DNA from: Cupriavidus gilardii
GTDB taxonomy: Bacteria; Pseudomonadota; Gammaproteobacteria; Burkholderiales; Burkholderiaceae
NCBI RefSeq assembly: GCF_013314895.1
Contig: NZ_JABTYE010000022.1
Coordinates: forward strand, 1-64,000
Direction: 5' to 3'
DNA length: 64,000 nt
Part shown: positions 61,854 through 64,000 of the stretch, in pieces
Position numbering within the stretch: position 1 is the stretch's first letter
How the letters are laid out: every line of letters starts with the position of its first letter
Translations under genes and position numbers: made by a program
Notes under the pieces: model-generated
Seen by the model: the letters and a program-made list of their open reading frames with translations, nothing else
The model's database searches: none
What the model was told of the DNA's origin: nothing

Positions 61854-61883
61854 CCCCCGAAGGCCTTGCTTTCGGGGGTTTTT
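61854..61883 (+). terminator. Rho-independent terminator of tRNA-Ser
   Basis: An 8-bp stem (CCCCCGAA at 61854-61861, TTCGGGGG at 61871-61878) with a 9-base loop, followed by five T residues, then GTTTT. It begins 16 bases after the tRNA end. Confidence 0.93.
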
Positions 61884-61944
61884 GTTTTGGGCGGTGCTTT
61901 CGTCGTCTGAAGCGGCGGGCTGCCTCAATCGATCGATCGGGCCA

Positions 61945-62889
61945 TCAGGCGGCGACCAGTCCTTCAGTGCGGTCACTGAAGACGTCGTCGAGGCATTCGG
62001 CCGCACCAAGCCGATCTATCCAGGCTTCAATTTGCGAGGCCTTGGCTGCCGCGATCCGCGACGCGATGTCCGGCGACAGCTGGCCGAAACGCTGACTCAG
62101 CACCTTCTGCAGAACGTACGCTTCACCTTCGACCTTGCTGTCCTGCTTCATTTTGTCCAACGACAATACCAGGCTCATATTGACCTCCTTCAGGTTGACC
62201 ACCTCCGGCAGCAACAGGATCCCGTTGCTCCGACGATGGAGTAGTTGACGCATCCAGATCGAGAAAATCCGGTGCAGTTCGATGTCGCCAGCGATCATCT
62301 CGTTCAGTTGATCGACCAGTTCCGGCAAACGATCCAGATCCCCGCGCTCGATCAGGATCACCATGGCCACGCGATTGTTCAGCGCCCGCAGATCGCTGTC
62401 CCGATACTGGCTCGTATCGATCAGCAGGTAGGCCAGTTGCGGCTGGAACCTTGCTGCCAACCGGGGAGCGGCAATGACCATCGAGGCCATATCGGTAGGC
62501 GCGGTCCACGGTGCTTTTCCCGTGTACATCACCAGCGGCAGCACGGTCGGCAGCTTGCGATCCGCCAGCACGTTCTTGCGGCGGCCAAGGTCCTGATAGA
62601 GCAGTCCCATATATTCCATGACGCGGACCGCCATATAGGGGTCGACGGTGCTCTGAAATTCGATCGGCATATAAAGGTAAAGCCGATCGCCATCGGCGCG
62701 GACTCGCCAGACGACGTCATTGGCGCGTTGGCGCAGGTTGTCGCCAACGTATTGCGGGGGTATTTTTTCGAGCGTTTCGAAGTCGAGGCTGCGCAGCCAG
62801 TCGTTCTGGGTGAACGCGGTGATCAGTTCGCGCACCAGTTCGGGCGTCGAGAACAGCAGCTTGTAGCAAGAGTCGTAGGTCAGAACCAT
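61945..62889 (-). CDS. Rpn family (YhgA-like) PD-(D/E)XK nuclease
   Basis: A 314-residue protein of the Rpn/YhgA-like family (formerly annotated as putative transposase). N-terminal TYDSCYKLLFSTPELVRELI and the strand LYLYMPIEFQSTVDPYMAVRVMEYMGLL carry the nuclease-fold Asp, Glu and Gln of the catalytic core. RpnA of E. coli is a Ca2+-stimulated DNase promoting RecA-independent recombination. The C-terminal 110 residues are helical and have EGEAYVLQKVLSQRFGQLSPDIASRIAAA, a DUF4351-like tail. I chose ATG 62889; a GTG at 62964 would extend the frame by 25 residues without a family match. It lies just beyond the tRNA-Ser terminator, converging with it. Confidence 0.82.
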   Translation of the reverse strand: MVLTYDSCYKLLFSTPELVRELITAFTQNDWLRSLDFETLEKIPPQYVGDNLRQRANDVVWRVRADGDRLYLYMPIEFQSTVDPYMAVRVMEYMGLLYQDLGRRKNVLADRKLPTVLPLVMYTGKAPWTAPTDMASMVIAAPRLAARFQPQLAYLLIDTSQYRDSDLRALNNRVAMVILIERGDLDRLPELVDQLNEMIAGDIELHRIFSIWMRQLLHRRSNGILLLPEVVNLKEVNMSLVLSLDKMKQDSKVEGEAYVLQKVLSQRFGQLSPDIASRIAAAKASQIEAWIDRLGAAECLDDVFSDRTEGLVAA

Positions 62890-62997
62890 GATCGGCAATA
62901 CCGTGTTGAGACCTGCGTAGCTTGCCGATCGGCGGACTTGGAAGCTTTTGAAAAATGCACGCACTTTACGTTTCGGCTGGCGGCGCGCGCAGAATGA

Positions 62998-63037
62998 GAA
63001 AAGTCCGCATCGACGCGTCAGCGCCGATGCGGGACTT
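62998..63037 (-). terminator. Terminator of the gltI-type gene
   Basis: On the minus strand, arms around 63025-63037 and 63001-63012 (AAGTCCCGCATCG with CGATGCGGACTT, one bulged base) form a 12-bp stem with a GC-rich loop, followed by TTCTCATT. It lies 37 bases after the receptor stop. Confidence 0.7.
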
Positions 63038-63073
63038 CCATGCGGACTTCCTGTTGCGAGGAACCGAAAACGC

Positions 63074-64000
63074 TTACTGGAACGCCTTGTCGTTCGGGTT
63101 CGCGAACAGCTCCTTCATCTCGGCCGACAGCGGGTAGTTCATGTTGATGCCGCGCGGCGGGATCGGCGACTGGAACCATTTCTTGTACAGCTGCTCGGCC
63201 TTGCCCGACTTCATAAGGTCGGCGATCACGCCGTCGGCCAGCGCCTTGAACTGCGGATCGTCCTTGCGCAGCATGCAGGCGTAGTTTTCCGTCTGCAGCG
63301 GCGTGCCGGCCACCGTCCATTCGCCCGGATTCTTGGCCTTGGTCAGTTCGCCGTACAGCAGCGGCTCGTCCATGACAAAGGCGACCGCGCGGCCGGACTC
63401 CAGCATCAGGAAGGCCTGGCCGTGATCCTTGGCGCCGGTCAGGTTCATGTTCATCGCCTTCTCGCCGTTCATCTTGACCAGCAGGCGCTCGCCGGTGGTG
63501 CCGGCGGTGGTCACCACGTTGCGGCCCTTCAGATCGTCGAAGTCCTTCACGCCCGAGTCCTTGCGCACCAGCATGCGGATGCCGTAGACGAACAGGCTGT
63601 TGGTGAAGCCGACCTGCTTCTGGCGCTCGAGGTTGTTGGTGGTCGAGCCGCACTCCAGATCGATGGTGCCGTTCTGCATCAGCGAGATGCGGTTCTGCGA
63701 GGTGATCGGAATCATCCGCACCTGCAGGTTCGGCATGTTCAGCTGCGACTTCACCTTGTCGACGATCGCCATCATGATCTCGTGCGAATACCCCATGACC
63801 TCGCGGCCATTGGTATAGGAAAACGGGATCGACGATTCGCGATGGCCGAGGGTGATCACGCCGTTCTGCTTGATCTTGGCCAGCGTGTCGTTCTGCTGGG
63901 CATGGGCGGCGCCGATGGTGCCGAACGCACCGTAAGCGAGCGCGGCGGTCAGCAGCGCGCCCAGGGCGGAACGCAGCGAACGGCGCGCCTGTCGTGGCGC
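63074..64000 (-). CDS. gltI: Glutamate/aspartate ABC transporter substrate-binding protein, 5' end outside window
   Basis: A partial gene; the stop is at 63074-63076 and the frame stays open to the window edge. The visible 309 residues begin inside a signal peptide (GALLTAALAYGAFGTIGAAHAQ), followed by NDTLAKIKQNGVITLGHRESSIPFSYTNG, the hallmark of GltI. Further segments are GYSHEIMMAIVDKVKSQL, GSTTNNLERQKQVGFTNSLFVYG and SGRAVAFVMDEPLLYGEL, all typical of the glutamate/aspartate receptor of the GltIJKL importer. A GTG inside the frame, at 63859, is not the start because the signal peptide lies upstream. The permease and ATPase genes are not in view. Confidence 0.92.
   Translation of the reverse strand, partial: APRQARRSLRSALGALLTAALAYGAFGTIGAAHAQQNDTLAKIKQNGVITLGHRESSIPFSYTNGREVMGYSHEIMMAIVDKVKSQLNMPNLQVRMIPITSQNRISLMQNGTIDLECGSTTNNLERQKQVGFTNSLFVYGIRMLVRKDSGVKDFDDLKGRNVVTTAGTTGERLLVKMNGEKAMNMNLTGAKDHGQAFLMLESGRAVAFVMDEPLLYGELTKAKNPGEWTVAGTPLQTENYACMLRKDDPQFKALADGVIADLMKSGKAEQLYKKWFQSPIPPRGINMNYPLSAEMKELFANPNDKAFQ

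Noticed and set aside
61945-62889. Insertion sequence transposase
   Set aside because: The family was once labelled transposase, but no terminal inverted repeats or target duplications flank the gene. The nuclease fold of the Rpn group fits better.

Overview
The window is GC-rich, densely coded DNA of betaproteobacterial type. Order Burkholderiales, near Cupriavidus/Ralstonia/Bordetella, is an inference. It rests on four TctC/Bug-type solute receptors or TctAB permease genes, CaiB-type CoA-transferases, and a housekeeping order (trxB-ftsK-lolA, rarA, serS) that I associate with this group. No phage, transposon, CRISPR or rRNA was found.

Layout. 1-5.5 kb: ChaC cyclotransferase, FKBP, YaeQ, MAPEG, an S4 protein and glnS. 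5.7-13.6 kb: an unusual long CoA-transferase, then an SDR-FMO-TetR operon behind a strong sigma70-like promoter, opposed by an acyl-CoA ligase / Bug receptor / DsbA-fold isomerase operon. This looks like an accessory catabolic block. 13.8-22 kb: a PPOX flavoprotein, PhzF, a MazEF toxin-antitoxin pair, a gamma-glutamyltransferase, a Bug receptor divergent from a LysR regulator, and a tctBA permease pair lacking its own receptor gene. 22.4-30.3 kb: a CvrA-type antiporter, a 979-residue protein I cannot assign, another Bug receptor, DUF2214 and a second CoA-transferase.

30.6-42.9 kb is core: alaS, a COG3146 acyltransferase-like gene, nadE, a P-II gene, smr, trxB, ftsK, lolA and a small secreted protein. 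43-48 kb holds a dispersed ferric-iron ABC transporter (receptor, permease, ATPase). Both its receptor and ATPase genes are preceded by Fur-like boxes matching 14 of 19 consensus bases. rarA follows.

49.6-60.1 kb is the most distinctive part: a response regulator with an AraC-type output domain, divergent from a two-partner secretion locus. The exoprotein (about 2,538 residues) has an ESPR signal, a TPS domain, an inserted jelly-roll-like module, seven near-identical 102-residue repeats, a YDG/MBG-like domain and a C-terminal cysteine pair like the HMW1 anchor. Its FhaC-type transporter gene follows, across a perfect intercistronic hairpin.

60.3-64 kb: serS, tRNA-Ser(CGA) with promoter and terminator, an Rpn/YhgA-family nuclease gene, and a gltI-type receptor running off the right edge.

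Short tandem repeats, mostly of 12 bp, occur at several intergenic sites, and palindromic REP-like hairpins flank core genes. The many long antisense open frames are judged to be codon-bias shadows.
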